DNA of 64,000 nucleotides, taken from Alkalimarinus alittae (GTDB lineage: Bacteria; Pseudomonadota; Gammaproteobacteria; Pseudomonadales; Oleiphilaceae). Position numbers and translations under genes: made by a program. The DNA lies in assembly GCF_026016465.1 (NCBI RefSeq), contig NZ_CP100390.1:1960001-2024000 (forward strand). Reading direction: 5' to 3'. The number at the start of each line of letters is the position of its first letter. The first letter of the stretch is position 1. The notes below the pieces were generated by a model. The model saw only the letters and a list, made by a program, of their open reading frames with translations, was not told where the DNA came from and did no database searches. Positions 49,824 to 60,065 of the stretch are shown one piece after another.

Positions 49824-50016
49824 GACATAGTCCCCTGTTGTTATGGGTAAGTTCATTATACTACTTGTATAAAAAATAACCATGACGGTTAGGTTAAGAA
49901 TAATTAACGAATAAAGATCCGTTTTGAAAAACGCGGCTATAATTGAGAGTAGAGTGCTTAAAGTAGATTGCCAAATACGGGGTTCTATCCCGTTAAACGT
50001 CATTAAGGAATAAAGA

Positions 50017-51768
50017 GTGGTATCGATAGATCAGATTACCAAAGAGTTACGAATTCCCGATTTAAAATATGAAATTAGTAACAGTCAGGAAACTGAAGAG
50101 ATTGTCGTCGCGCTATCCGATTTTTTGAGTGATTGTGCGCGCGATGCTTCTCTGTTGGACGGTGAGACATCACTCATCAAGGTGCTGGAGATTCAAGGGG
50201 ATAGGTTTCGATTATCTCCACGGATTTATAACTCCTTATTTTTGTGCGATAGGCTTACTGATGTTTTCTTTCGTAAGGCGAATATTGATGAGCAGTTAAA
50301 AGGCATTATAAGTGGCTGGAGATTTGTGCTGGCTAAAATATTTGTAATGTACCCGTCACTACTTGCGTCTGAGAGTAGTCCAATTTTGGCTTTGATTGAT
50401 GATATTTGTGCCAGTCAAATAGGTTGGGCTCAAGAACCTAAGCGAGTGAGTCAGACTGTTATTGATCGTCTATCTGAAATACATGAATCACTGCTTACAA
50501 TTAATTCTATCTCACCTGAACCGCTCGAAGCCTTAAGGGACAATTGGGCCAAGGCACAAGAGAAGCAGCGTGTACGTATCGCAAAGCTATTTGAACGTTT
50601 AGAGGTTACTGAGCAGGGGGCTGCAACGTCTAGATATTCAACAGAGTTTAGCTGTTACACCCTTGGTAAACGGCTTAAAGGTAAACATATACCGCCTGTA
50701 ATAAACGCATTTTTAGTAGAAAAGTGGCAACCAGTACTTAGAAGTGCGTTATTAAAAAACGGGCAAGGGGACCCAGAGACAGAAGCAAAATGGAAGGAAC
50801 TTGTGGCGTTAACCGAACGGGTTATCTTTGTCTTTGCAGATATGAATCGCAAAAATAATGAATCGCTCTTTCGTCATGCTGAAGGTCTGGTGGATGAACT
50901 TGCTGCAGCTGCAAATCTTTACGAAATAGCAATACCAAATGACGAATGGGAGTCCATTCAGCAGTTACTCATCTTAGTATTACAAAATGCGGATATAGAA
51001 AGAACTGCAGCCACGGTTAGAGAAAGTGAAATTAACTTTGATGATGAGGGCAGACCTGATGCTCAAGCGCTTTCCGAGATGTGCGGAAACTGGTTTATTT
51101 TTAAGCAAAATGAAGGCGCTACACGACTAAAATTTGCACGATATTTTTCTGATTCTAGGCAGATTCTTTGGTTAAACCATGCAGGTATGAAGTCTTTAAT
51201 TATGCCTTATGAAGACCTAAAAAAAGGCATGAAAGCGGGTACCATTAGTGTCATAAAGGGTTGTTATCTTCTAAGTCAGGTTTTTAATGAGACCCTACGA
51301 GGGCTTAGCAAGGTTGCGCATGCGCAACATGAGGCACGAGAGAAAGCGAAACAAAAAGCGGCAGCTGAAGCAGAGCAATTAAGGCTAGAAAAACAGCAAG
51401 CAGAAGCGCTTATTCGCTTAAAAAACCAAGAGGCTGCCAAGCGCTTAAAAGAGGAAAAGTTAAAGGCCGCAGAGAAAAAACGATTAGAAAAAGAACAAGA
51501 AACCCTAAAATTGATTGCTGACTTATCATTAGGTGCTTGGATATCAGTGCTAGAAGGCGATATAAAAGAAAAATATAAGCTAGTTGTTAAAATTAATGCA
51601 ACCAATAAGCTTATTTTTGTTGATAAAATGGGACTTAAGAAGTTTGAAGTCAAAACCCCAGCGTTTATGAAAAAGTTGATTGATGGGGAGATTGAAATTC
51701 TGAGTGGAGGGGCTGAATTTGATGATACGTTATCAAGAGTGGTAGGTCGTCTCAGGGTCGGGAAATAG
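50017..51768 (+). CDS. DUF1631-like protein with duplicated C-terminal domain
   Basis: The start is GTG 50017 with AAGGA seven bases upstream. The 583-residue soluble protein has an all-helical N-terminal part (about 1-340) and a domain at about 355-418 (GNWFIFKQNEG, LKFARYFSDSRQILWLNHAG, LKKGMKAGTISVI). A charged Ala/Glu/Lys/Arg coiled coil covers about 440-505, and a second copy of the domain lies at about 506-561 (GAWISVLEGD, KLIFVDKMG, MKKLIDGEIEIL). These segments resemble the C-terminal part of DUF1631 proteins. I have not seen this exact arrangement described. It lies 11 bases before a cyclic di-GMP receptor-type PilZ gene, so the two probably work together. Confidence 0.7.
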   Translation: MVSIDQITKELRIPDLKYEISNSQETEEIVVALSDFLSDCARDASLLDGETSLIKVLEIQGDRFRLSPRIYNSLFLCDRLTDVFFRKANIDEQLKGIISGWRFVLAKIFVMYPSLLASESSPILALIDDICASQIGWAQEPKRVSQTVIDRLSEIHESLLTINSISPEPLEALRDNWAKAQEKQRVRIAKLFERLEVTEQGAATSRYSTEFSCYTLGKRLKGKHIPPVINAFLVEKWQPVLRSALLKNGQGDPETEAKWKELVALTERVIFVFADMNRKNNESLFRHAEGLVDELAAAANLYEIAIPNDEWESIQQLLILVLQNADIERTAATVRESEINFDDEGRPDAQALSEMCGNWFIFKQNEGATRLKFARYFSDSRQILWLNHAGMKSLIMPYEDLKKGMKAGTISVIKGCYLLSQVFNETLRGLSKVAHAQHEAREKAKQKAAAEAEQLRLEKQQAEALIRLKNQEAAKRLKEEKLKAAEKKRLEKEQETLKLIADLSLGAWISVLEGDIKEKYKLVVKINATNKLIFVDKMGLKKFEVKTPAFMKKLIDGEIEILSGGAEFDDTLSRVVGRLRVGK

Positions 51769-51779
51769 CAGGGGGATAA

Positions 51780-52169
51780 ATGGATAATTTTGATATAAAG
51801 AATTTAATAAAAGATGATGAGAGGCGTGAAGAGTCTCGCTTGAGTCGTTCAGCAACTTTATTTGTTGAAACCGTTTCTGCAGCTCCCGGCAGTCTAGATG
51901 GTGCGGAGGTAGTGTCTTGCAAAACCTTAGACTTTTCGGCAAATGGACTGCAGGTCAAAATGGATACGCCTTTAACGGCTGGTGCAATTCATCAGATGAC
52001 GTTAGAGTTTCCTAATAGTGATGAGAAGTTCGAGTTAACCGGTGAGGTTCGTTGGGTTCGCTTGTCCAGTAGTGGTTCAGGTTATGTAGCAGGTATTATG
52101 CTATTTAATTCTGAGGGGACAGAAATAATTGATTGGAAATTAGCCATCGCCAATTGGTTGAGCGACTAA
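51780..52169 (+). CDS. PilZ domain protein with intact c-di-GMP motifs
   Basis: This 129-residue protein is a single PilZ domain. Unlike pilZ at 10299, it has both ligand motifs: RxxxR (Arg16-Arg20 in DERREESRLSR) and DxSxxG (DFSANG, Asp51 to Gly56). It should therefore bind cyclic di-GMP. GGGGG just before ATG 51780 is a strong ribosome site. It follows the DUF1631-like gene after 11 bases and probably gives that protein its cyclic di-GMP input. Confidence 0.9.
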   Translation: MDNFDIKNLIKDDERREESRLSRSATLFVETVSAAPGSLDGAEVVSCKTLDFSANGLQVKMDTPLTAGAIHQMTLEFPNSDEKFELTGEVRWVRLSSSGSGYVAGIMLFNSEGTEIIDWKLAIANWLSD

Positions 52170-52192
52170 CGTCGTTACAGTTTTATGATTCA

Positions 52193-52229
52193 ACTATGCG
52201 ATTCCGCCAGAGAAGGGGAATCACATAGT
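52193..52229. other. Hairpin between convergent genes
   Basis: Thirteen positions pair with one C-A mismatch (ACTATG-GATTCC 52193-52205, GGAATC-CATAGT 52217-52229). It lies between the PilZ gene stop and the stop of the minus-strand hydrolase, with no T-run on either side. Confidence 0.6.
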
Positions 52230-52265
52230 GAAATCGTGTTTCAGTTCGTTCTTATTAGTACAGTA

Positions 52266-53333
52266 TTACTCTTCTACCGCTTCTATCATTCGCTCAGAAG
52301 CACCGGGCTCACTGAATTCTTTCACTTTAGATATCGGCTTAGGTGGGATGATTTCTTTACCATTTAAAAAGGCGATGGCATCCATGACAGTCTTGCTTGG
52401 GATCTCTTCCATAGGCATATGGCCAACCCCTGGGTAGATGACTACTTGGCTATCTCTGATATCTTCATTCCAACGCTTAGATAACTCGACAGGTACCCAT
52501 TTATCAGCCTCACCCCACATTAGAAGTGTTGGGGCTTTAATTTGAGCAAACGGGAGTGGTGTTTCCTGAGAGCTTCTTTCTTTCAAAATTTCCATTATTT
52601 TAATATAAGATTTTCTTGCACCAGGGCGTTGTGACATGTGGACATAGCGATCCATATGCCTTCGTTCTATCCGCTGGTGATCACCATAAACTTGTTTAAC
52701 ATTCAAGGTAATAAGTAGAGGTGGCTGAACAAAACCTCCAATGGTTGAGATTACAGGGGCTGTTGCAAAGTCAATAATCCAAGGGACTTCTTGCGGGTAT
52801 GCGACAGGGTCTAATAAAATTAGACGATCAACACGGTTTGGGTAATTAGAGGCATACTGTGCTGCAATATAGCCGCCTAAAGAGTTTCCAGCTATAGACA
52901 TGTGGTCGACTTCTATAATATCTAGAAACTTAGCAAAAGTGTTTAGTAAGTACTCTTCATTGAAGTCATCCATGGACTCAGGCGCACCCGTTAAACCAAA
53001 ACCAGGCACATCGAGGCTGATTACTCTGTAGGACTTACTAAGTTCTAGTACCCAGTCATCCCAGGTTTGTAACGATGACATAATGCCATGAACCAGTACG
53101 ATCGTAGGGCCTTCTCCGACCTCTTGATAGTGAATATTTAAGCCGTTTACATTAGCCCATTTGGAATATTCATTGGTATAGCGTTCTTCTAAATCTTCAA
53201 GAGGGATATCAGCAAACCCTAGAGAATTGACAAATGAAGGGCTGGCCTTCATTGCTGCGCCCATACTGGAACAGCCGCTTACACCTAACGCTATAAACAA
53301 TAAAACAAAAATTTGAGTATAAATTCGTTGCAC
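52266..53333 (-). CDS. Alpha/beta hydrolase lipoprotein
   Basis: AGGTGA favours GTG 53333 as the start; GTG 53342 upstream in the same frame is the alternative. A lipoprotein signal peptide with lipobox VSGC places the protein in a membrane. The hydrolase part has LVHGIMSSLQTW (oxyanion loop), GNSLGG with the nucleophile Ser, LLDPVAYP, and the catalytic His in PGVGHMPMEE. The closest general relatives are esterase/lipase or epoxide-hydrolase-like enzymes; the substrate is unknown. It is downstream of fabI but separated by 204 bases and a terminator-like hairpin. Confidence 0.88.
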   Translation of the reverse strand: MQRIYTQIFVLLFIALGVSGCSSMGAAMKASPSFVNSLGFADIPLEDLEERYTNEYSKWANVNGLNIHYQEVGEGPTIVLVHGIMSSLQTWDDWVLELSKSYRVISLDVPGFGLTGAPESMDDFNEEYLLNTFAKFLDIIEVDHMSIAGNSLGGYIAAQYASNYPNRVDRLILLDPVAYPQEVPWIIDFATAPVISTIGGFVQPPLLITLNVKQVYGDHQRIERRHMDRYVHMSQRPGARKSYIKIMEILKERSSQETPLPFAQIKAPTLLMWGEADKWVPVELSKRWNEDIRDSQVVIYPGVGHMPMEEIPSKTVMDAIAFLNGKEIIPPKPISKVKEFSEPGASERMIEAVEE

Positions 53334-53434
53334 TGAAGTCACCTGGTTAGTCGTACTCTTTGTTTAGATGGCCTAACCACTACAGGGTAGTGTGTAACAG
53401 TTTTGGCACTTAAAAAGACAGAAAATTAATTGTC

Positions 53435-53470
53435 ATAAATAAAGGTCTCGAATACCGGAGCATTGAGACC
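53435..53470 (-). terminator. Probable intrinsic terminator after fabI
   Basis: GGTCTC (53444-53449) pairs with GAGACC (53465-53470), with two more inner pairs, and on the minus strand the stem is followed by TTTATTTATG. It lies 68 bases beyond the fabI stop. An outer 11-bp repeat (TGTAACAGTTT 53393-53403 / AAACTGTTACA 53493-53503) encloses it. Confidence 0.65.
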
Positions 53471-53537
53471 CATAGAAGTTAATGTTTTTTACAAACTGTT
53501 ACAGTGACGTAGTCCAAAATTATTAGAATAAGTTGAA

Positions 53538-54326
53538 TTATTCCTCAAGACTGCCCATCGCGGTAATGTTAAAGCCCGCATCAACATAGAGAATTTCACC
53601 GGTGATACCGCTAGCCAAGTCTGAGGTTAAAAATGCCGCGGTGTTGCCGACTTCTTCTGTTGTGACATTACGACGCAATGGTGTTCTTCGCTCTGTTTCC
53701 GCTAGCATTTTTCTAAAGCTTTTTATGCCGGAAGCGGCAAGTGTTCTAATTGGTCCTGCTGATATCGCGTTCACGCGTGTACCTTCAGGGCCTAGACTAT
53801 TAGCCATATACCTGACGTTCGCCTCTAAACTCGCTTTAGCTAAGCCCATCACATTGTAATTAGGTAGGGTTTGTTCTGCGCCTAAGTAGGTGAGAGTGAG
53901 TAATGAGCCATTTCGCCCTTTCATTAGCTCACGACCACCTTTTGCTAGGGCAATAAAGCTATATGAACTGATATCATGAGCAATCGCAAACCCTTCTCGA
54001 GTGGTAACATCAACAAAGTTGCCATCAAGTTGGTCTGCAGGCGCAAAACCAACAGAGTGGACGATAATATCAATTCCATCCCATTTTTTACCGATGCTGG
54101 TAAAAAGGTCTTCTATTTGTTGGTCATCGGTAACATCACAAGGAAACACCATATCTGTGTTCCATTCCTGACCGAAATCTTCAACACGTTTTTTTAACTT
54201 ATCACCTTGATAGGTTAGCGCTAATTCGGCACCTTGTTGGTGAAGAGCACGAGCGATGCCCGTTGCTATAGAGAGCTTGCTTGCGATACCGACCACTAGC
54301 GCTTTTTTACCCGCTAATAGACCCAT
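53538..54326 (-). CDS. fabI: Enoyl-[acyl-carrier-protein] reductase FabI
   Basis: FabI reduces the enoyl-ACP double bond with NADH, the last step of each fatty-acid elongation cycle, and is the target of triclosan. The 262-residue short-chain dehydrogenase fold begins [21 protein letters not shown]. It has the FabI-type active-site pattern TYLGAE...[17 protein letters not shown] (Tyr and Lys spaced as in the family) and [15 protein letters not shown] precedes ATG. It lies 44 bases after yejF on the same strand, the order known in Pseudomonas. Confidence 0.97.
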   Translation of the reverse strand: MGLLAGKKALVVGIASKLSIATGIARALHQQGAELALTYQGDKLKKRVEDFGQEWNTDMVFPCDVTDDQQIEDLFTSIGKKWDGIDIIVHSVGFAPADQLDGNFVDVTTREGFAIAHDISSYSFIALAKGGRELMKGRNGSLLTLTYLGAEQTLPNYNVMGLAKASLEANVRYMANSLGPEGTRVNAISAGPIRTLAASGIKSFRKMLAETERRTPLRRNVTTEEVGNTAAFLTSDLASGITGEILYVDAGFNITAMGSLEE

Positions 54327-54370
54327 AATTAACTCCTTTAATAATAGTACTTGTTCATGCCTAATTACGG

Positions 54371-55987
54371 CTAACTGACGGCTTCTTGAGTGTTATAGAA
54401 TGACGCTTCAATAAGCGAGCGAGTATATGACTCATTGGGGTGATTGAAGATTTGGTGGCAGTCTCCATATTCAATGACCTCACCTTGTTTCATCACCATC
54501 ACCCTGTGACTAAGCGCTTTGACGACGGCTAAGTCATGACTGATAAATAAATAGCTAATGTGATATTTTTGCTGAATATTTCTCAAAAGGTCTACAACTT
54601 GAGACTGCACGGTTCTATCAAGTGCAGAGGTAGGCTCATCTAGAATGATTAATTCAGGTTGAAGGACCAATGCTCTAGCGATCGCAATACGTTGACGTTG
54701 ACCCCCCGAAAACTCGTGAGGATAACGGTGGCGAGTTTCGGGGTCTAACTCAACATCTTTAAGCGCCTGGATAATCTTCGCTTCTCGTTCTTGATCATTG
54801 CCTAGCTGATGAATCACTAACCCTTCTTCTATGATCTGCTGAACTGACATCCTAGGACTTAGGCTACCATAAGGGTCTTGAAATACGATTTGAATTTCAC
54901 GTCTGAGAGGGCGAAATTGATTTTGATTGTAGGTGTGTATCGGGTGCCCTTTAAAATTAATTTCACCGTGGCTTTGCAGTAATTTGACCAGCGATAAGCC
55001 TAAGGTTGTCTTTCCGCTACCGCTTTCACCAACGATACCGAGCGTTTCACCTTTACGAACAGATATAGTGATATTATTAGCGGCTTTAAAGTAAGCCGTT
55101 GTTTTTCCAAAAAAGTTCTTTTTAACCGGAAACCAAATATTCAAATCCTGAGTATTTAATAATGTAGGTGAGTCATCTGCTACTGGTTCGGGTGTACCCG
55201 TCGGGTCTGCGTCAATCAATGTTTTGGTGTAGTCGACGCTAGGTGACTTGAAGAGCGCTGCAGTTTCTGCCTGTTCAACAATTTTTCCTAGGTGCATAAC
55301 GGCGACTTTGTCAGAGTAGTGTCTAACGATGTTGAGGTCGTGGGTAATTAATAATATGGCCATCCCCAATTTTGCTTGAAGATCCCTTAACAGTTCTAAT
55401 ACTTGCTTTTGAACCGTGACATCGAGCGCAGTGGTTGGCTCATCTGCAATAAGAAGGTCGGGTTCGTTTGCGAGGGCCATGGCAATCATCACACGCTGTT
55501 TCTGACCACCTGATAATTGGTGAGGATAAGACGCTAGGCGTGACTCAGGTTCAGGAATACCAACTAATGATAATAGCTCAATGACACGTTCACGCGCTTT
55601 TTTGCCACTCAGCCCTTTATGTAGCAGTAACGTTTCACTAATTTGTTTTTCAATCGAATGTAACGGGTTAAACGACGTCATCGGTTCCTGAAAAATCATA
55701 CTGATTTTATCACCGCGTATAGAGCGCATCGACTTTTCGTTGCTTTGAAGGATATCCTGCCCTTCGAATATGATTTCGCCGCTAGGATGATAGGCTTTCG
55801 GGTAGGGTAGTAGTTTTAGAATAGACAGTGCAGTTACTGACTTACCTGAGCCGCTTTCACCTACGATGGCGACTGTTTCCCCTTTTTGGATATCAAGGGA
55901 CACGCCTTTTACCGCTTCTATTGGCTGGTCACCCTGCGAAAAAGAAACGCGTAAATTTTTGATTGAAATGAGTGATTGACTATCCAT
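54371..55987 (-). CDS. yejF: Peptide ABC transporter ATP-binding protein YejF
   Basis: YejF is the energising subunit of the Yej oligopeptide importer. The 538-residue protein has two ATP-binding domains in one chain: Walker [13 protein letters not shown] (about residue 40) and [12 protein letters not shown] (about residue 320), with signatures LSGGQKQR and FSGGQRQR and Walker [13 protein letters not shown] and [12 protein letters not shown]. The ATG at 55987 fits the family start; a TTG at 55993, next to the yejE stop and better spaced from its ribosome site, is possible. Confidence 0.95.
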   Translation of the reverse strand: MDSQSLISIKNLRVSFSQGDQPIEAVKGVSLDIQKGETVAIVGESGSGKSVTALSILKLLPYPKAYHPSGEIIFEGQDILQSNEKSMRSIRGDKISMIFQEPMTSFNPLHSIEKQISETLLLHKGLSGKKARERVIELLSLVGIPEPESRLASYPHQLSGGQKQRVMIAMALANEPDLLIADEPTTALDVTVQKQVLELLRDLQAKLGMAILLITHDLNIVRHYSDKVAVMHLGKIVEQAETAALFKSPSVDYTKTLIDADPTGTPEPVADDSPTLLNTQDLNIWFPVKKNFFGKTTAYFKAANNITISVRKGETLGIVGESGSGKTTLGLSLVKLLQSHGEINFKGHPIHTYNQNQFRPLRREIQIVFQDPYGSLSPRMSVQQIIEEGLVIHQLGNDQEREAKIIQALKDVELDPETRHRYPHEFSGGQRQRIAIARALVLQPELIILDEPTSALDRTVQSQVVDLLRNIQQKYHISYLFISHDLAVVKALSHRVMVMKQGEVIEYGDCHQIFNHPNESYTRSLIEASFYNTQEAVS

Positions 55988-55993
55988 TATCAA

Positions 55994-57025
55994 TTAAGCC
56001 TTCTTAGGATCAAAAGCGTCTCGAACGGCTTCACCGATAAAGACCAATAACGTTAACATAAGTGACAATACAACAAATGCAGAAATACCTAACCAAGGTG
56101 CGTGCAGATTTGATTTGCCTTGCGCGATAAGCTCACCAAGAGAAGGAGAGCCTAGTGGCATACCAAAGCCAAGAAAGTCGAGCGAAGTGAGCCCGCCAAT
56201 GGCACCAGTGAGAATAAACGGCATAAAGGTTAGGGTGGCGACCATTGCATTAGGCAGCATATGTTTAAACATAATACCGCGATTACTCAAGCCTAAGGCT
56301 CTGGCTGCTCTAACATACTCAAAGTTTCTCGCTCTTAAAAACTCTGCACGAACGACATCTACTAGCCCCATCCAGCTAAACAACAGCATAATACCTAACA
56401 GCCACCAGAAACTTGGCTGAACAAAACTTGAGAGAATGATTAATAGGTAAAGAACCGGAAGGCCTGACCAAATCTCTATAAGCCGTTGTCCAACCAGGTC
56501 AACCTTACCGCCGTAATAGCCTTGAGTAGCACCCACGATCACGCCCACAACAGTGCTCAGCAGTGTGAGCGTTAACGCAAACAGAATCGATATTCTAAAC
56601 CCATAAATCAGGCGGGCGAAGACATCCCGACCTTGATCGTCGGTGCCTAACCAGTTCTCAGTAGAAGGAGGGGCAGGTGCAGGCACAGGTAGATCGTAAT
56701 TTATGGTTTTATAGCTATAGCGAATAAGTGGCCAGATCATCCAGCCATTATCATTAATAAGCGCTTGAATATAACTATCACGATAGTCTGCTTCAGTTTC
56801 AAAATCGCCTCCAAATTCCGTTTCGGTATAGGTATTAATAATGGGTGTGTAAATAGACCCATCGTAATACACCACTAACGGCTTATCATTTGAGATGACT
56901 TCAGCAAATAATGTAATAAAAAATAGAAAGGCAAAAATCCATAATGAATAATAGCCTCGACGGTTTGCTTTAAAATTGTCGATTCTTCTTTGAGTTATAG
57001 GATTGATAGGTCGATTGTTCTTCAT
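55994..57025 (-). CDS. yejE: Peptide ABC transporter permease YejE
   Basis: This 343-residue inner-membrane permease pairs with YejB. It has a soluble N-terminal part with a hydrophobic segment (YSLWIFAFLFFITLFAEVI), the NWLGTDDQGRDVFARLIYGFRISILFAL block of the dipeptide permease C family and the EAA-type coupling loop (ARALGLSNRGIMFKHMLPNA). GGAGGG precedes ATG and lies in the end of yejB, three bases away, so the genes are translationally linked. Confidence 0.95.
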   Translation of the reverse strand: MKNNRPINPITQRRIDNFKANRRGYYSLWIFAFLFFITLFAEVISNDKPLVVYYDGSIYTPIINTYTETEFGGDFETEADYRDSYIQALINDNGWMIWPLIRYSYKTINYDLPVPAPAPPSTENWLGTDDQGRDVFARLIYGFRISILFALTLTLLSTVVGVIVGATQGYYGGKVDLVGQRLIEIWSGLPVLYLLIILSSFVQPSFWWLLGIMLLFSWMGLVDVVRAEFLRARNFEYVRAARALGLSNRGIMFKHMLPNAMVATLTFMPFILTGAIGGLTSLDFLGFGMPLGSPSLGELIAQGKSNLHAPWLGISAFVVLSLMLTLLVFIGEAVRDAFDPKKA

Positions 57026-57028
57026 GGC

Positions 57029-58117
57029 TTATCCCTCCCTGCTTTCAAAGTCGATACGAGGGTCAACCAGTACATAGGTGATATCACTTAATAACTTCAA
57101 AAATAATCCCATTAACGTGAAGATATACAGCGTCCCAAACATGACGGGGTAGTCTCTATTTAAAGCTGACTCAAAACCAAGCAAACCAAGCCCATCTAAT
57201 GAAAAAATCACTTCAATCAATAATGAGCCTGAGAAAAATAACGCCATTAACAACCCGGGCATGCCAGCAATGACAATCAACATCGCATTTCTAAACACAT
57301 GGCCGTAAAGAATCTTGTTTTCTTCAAGCCCTTTTGCGCGAGCGGTAATAACATATTGTTTTCGGATTTCATCTAGAAATGAGTTTTTGGTGAGGAGTGC
57401 TAAAGTGGCAAAGCCACCAATAACGTTAGCGGTTATCGGTAAAACCAAGTGCCAAAAGTAGTCGGCAATTTTTCCGAAAAACGTTAAATCGTCAAAATTG
57501 TTTGAAACGATCCCTCTTAATGGGAACCAATCTAGATAAGTGCCGCCAGCGAATAGCACGATTAATAAGACGGCAAACAGAAAACCGGGTATTGCATAGC
57601 CGACAACAATAAGACTACTAGTCCATACATCAAACTTGGAACCATCATAGACTGCTTTTTTAATGCCTAAAGGTATAGAAATTAGGTAAATAATGAGCGT
57701 GGACCAAAGCCCGATAGATATTGAAACTGGCATTTTTTCAATGACCAAATCAATAACAGACTGATCTCTAAAAAAGCTATCACCAAAATCAAAGAACACG
57801 TAGCTTTTAATCATTAGCCAGAAACGTTCATGAGGGGGCTTGTCAAAGCCATATAGCTTTTCGATTTCTTTAACGAGCTCTGAATCTAACCCTTGAGCGC
57901 CACGATAGGATGAGTTATCGCCACTAGATGAAGATACCTCGACCGACATGCTATCACCCATGCGGTTCTGTACGCTTGAATCTAAACCTTGTAACTTAGC
58001 TAAGGTTTGTTCAACGGGCCCACCAGGGGCCGCTTGTATAATAAGGAAGTTAAGTAGCATGATCCCAAACAGGGTTGGAATCATTAACAGTATGCGCCGT
58101 AAAATATAAACAGACAT
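57029..58117 (-). CDS. yejB: Peptide ABC transporter permease YejB
   Basis: This 362-residue permease starts [20 protein letters not shown] with the GPVEQ substrate-proximal motif, has about six membrane segments, and the coupling loop [22 protein letters not shown]. An insert at about residues 50-85 is rich in Ser, as in other YejB proteins. It lies between yejE and the first binding-protein gene (31 bases). Confidence 0.95.
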   Translation of the reverse strand: MSVYILRRILLMIPTLFGIMLLNFLIIQAAPGGPVEQTLAKLQGLDSSVQNRMGDSMSVEVSSSSGDNSSYRGAQGLDSELVKEIEKLYGFDKPPHERFWLMIKSYVFFDFGDSFFRDQSVIDLVIEKMPVSISIGLWSTLIIYLISIPLGIKKAVYDGSKFDVWTSSLIVVGYAIPGFLFAVLLIVLFAGGTYLDWFPLRGIVSNNFDDLTFFGKIADYFWHLVLPITANVIGGFATLALLTKNSFLDEIRKQYVITARAKGLEENKILYGHVFRNAMLIVIAGMPGLLMALFFSGSLLIEVIFSLDGLGLLGFESALNRDYPVMFGTLYIFTLMGLFLKLLSDITYVLVDPRIDFESREG

Positions 58118-58148
58118 AAGTGAATTCTGCTGTGTGAATTAGGTTAAT

Positions 58149-60044
58149 TTATTGGTCGTTTGTCCACCAAGTATCAAAATCAACACCCGCTTTAGGAAAT
58201 ACTTTCGGGTGGCTTAAACGTTTCCAATAAGCAATCCGCTGTTTTGGTAGGTGCCATTGGGGAATAACATAGTGATAGGACAATAGGATTCTGTCGAGCA
58301 CTCTTGTGCGCGTCACTAATGACTCTCTATCGGGGGCTGCAATGATCATGTCGACTAACTGGTCGACGACAGGGTCAGAGACGCCAATATAGTTGCGAGT
58401 TCCAGGTGTAGTAGTATTTGTTGAATACCAATAGTCCCGCTGTTCATTACCGGGCGAGTTAGACTGAGATAAGGTCATTATAAACATATCATAGTCATAC
58501 TCTCTCACACGACCAATGTACTGGTTTGTGTCGACTAAGCGTATATCTGCTTGAATACCGAGGGTAGAAAGGTTCTTGGTGAATGGGTGAATAATACGTT
58601 CGAAGCTTTTTTGGTATAACAAAATCTCAAATTTAAACGGTTGAGAGGTTTTTTCGTTAACAAGTTGTTTATTTTTAACCGTCCATCCTGCTTCTTTAAG
58701 TAATTTAAGCGCTGTACGAAGATTTTTACGGACTTTACCAGAACCGTCTGTTTTAGGGGCTTGGTTAACGGTTGTGAATACGCTGTCGGGTATTTGCCCT
58801 CTAAACGTATTCAGAATAGCAAGCTCTTCTTTGCTTGGCAGCCCTGATGACGCTAGTTCGGAGTTTTCAAAGTAGCTGTTAGTACGCTTGTATTGACCAA
58901 AAAAGAGTTGTTTGTTGGTCCACTCAAAGTCAAAGGCATAGCTAAGCGCTTCACGTACCTTAGGGTCTTTGAAGATATCTTTTCGAGTGTTAAATATAAA
59001 GCCTTGCATGCCCACAGGCTGCTCGTGCTCGACCTCTTCTTTAACGATCAGGCCATTGTTGAATTTATCGCCGGAGTAAGACGTAGCCCAGTTTTTGGCT
59101 ATATTCTCGACGATAAAATCGTATTCACCCGCCTTAAATGCTTCAAGCGCTATGGTTTGATCGCCATAGTATTCGAATATTATTTCATCAAAATTATAGA
59201 GTCCTTTATTAACGGGGAGGTCTTTAGCCCAATAATTAGGGTTACGTTTATAGCTGATGGATCGACCCGTGTTAAATGAGTCTATTTTATAAGGCCCGCT
59301 GCCTAATGGGGTCTCTAGGGTCGACTTAGAAAAGTCACGAGACGCCCAATAATGCTCAGGTAGTACCGGAAGCTGGCCGAGTATCAAGGGTAATTCACGG
59401 TTTTTGTTATTCTTAAAGTCAAAGCGTACTTGATATTGACCTGTTTTGCTGACATTCAATACGTCGCCATAATAGGCTTTGTAAAAAGGAGCACCATGCT
59501 CAATAAGGCTGTTAAAGGTAAAAATAACATCTTCAGGCAGTATAGGGTGGTTGTCTTGAAAGCGGGCTTTAGGGTTTATATGAAAAGTGACCCAGCTACG
59601 ATCTGCAGGCATTTCTATTTTTTCTGCAATGAGCCCATACTGACTGAACGCTTCATCTTCTGACTGTACGGTAAGGGTGTCGTACAAGTAATGGCTAACA
59701 CCCGCGGCAGGTACGCCTTTTAAAACAAAAGGGTGAAAGCTGTCATAACTGTTAGACACAACACTTCGTCGAACGGTTCCGCCTTTAGGTGCATAGGGGT
59801 TTACATAATCAAAATGAGTGAAGTCTGCTGGATACTTAACATCGCCATGCATCGCTACACCGTGTTTTGGCGTTGTTGGCGTTGTGTCTTTCATCACTGC
59901 TTGATGGCTGTCTGAATTGATAGCCTGTGTAGGTGAGGCTAATGAAAGTGACATAAATAGTGAAAAGCCAGCAAGCTTAATGCTAGTTATAACAGCGTTA
60001 AGTGCATTAGAGTGCGTCGTTGACGGATGTTGCATTGAAGTCAT
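58149..60044 (-). CDS. yejA: Periplasmic peptide-binding protein, YejA type (copy 1)
   Basis: This 631-residue solute-binding protein (family 5) captures peptides for the YejBEF importer. It has an N-terminal signal segment (LAGFSLFMSLSLASPTQA), HGVAMHGDVKYPADFTHFDYVNPYAPKGG and YGDQTIALEAFKAGEYDF. The ending block YHYVIPQWHLPKQRIAYW is typical of YejA. It is adjacent to a second paralog 21 bases upstream in the same operon. Starts at ATG 60044 or the in-frame ATG three codons later are possible. Confidence 0.93.
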   Translation of the reverse strand: MTSMQHPSTTHSNALNAVITSIKLAGFSLFMSLSLASPTQAINSDSHQAVMKDTTPTTPKHGVAMHGDVKYPADFTHFDYVNPYAPKGGTVRRSVVSNSYDSFHPFVLKGVPAAGVSHYLYDTLTVQSEDEAFSQYGLIAEKIEMPADRSWVTFHINPKARFQDNHPILPEDVIFTFNSLIEHGAPFYKAYYGDVLNVSKTGQYQVRFDFKNNKNRELPLILGQLPVLPEHYWASRDFSKSTLETPLGSGPYKIDSFNTGRSISYKRNPNYWAKDLPVNKGLYNFDEIIFEYYGDQTIALEAFKAGEYDFIVENIAKNWATSYSGDKFNNGLIVKEEVEHEQPVGMQGFIFNTRKDIFKDPKVREALSYAFDFEWTNKQLFFGQYKRTNSYFENSELASSGLPSKEELAILNTFRGQIPDSVFTTVNQAPKTDGSGKVRKNLRTALKLLKEAGWTVKNKQLVNEKTSQPFKFEILLYQKSFERIIHPFTKNLSTLGIQADIRLVDTNQYIGRVREYDYDMFIMTLSQSNSPGNEQRDYWYSTNTTTPGTRNYIGVSDPVVDQLVDMIIAAPDRESLVTRTRVLDRILLSYHYVIPQWHLPKQRIAYWKRLSHPKVFPKAGVDFDTWWTNDQ

Positions 60045-60065
60045 CTTATATACCGAATGATATTA

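Noticed and set aside
49824-50003. Longer start for the small Arg-rich protein
   Set aside because: The extra 60 residues cover the divergent promoter region, and ATG 49823 has its own strong ribosome site.
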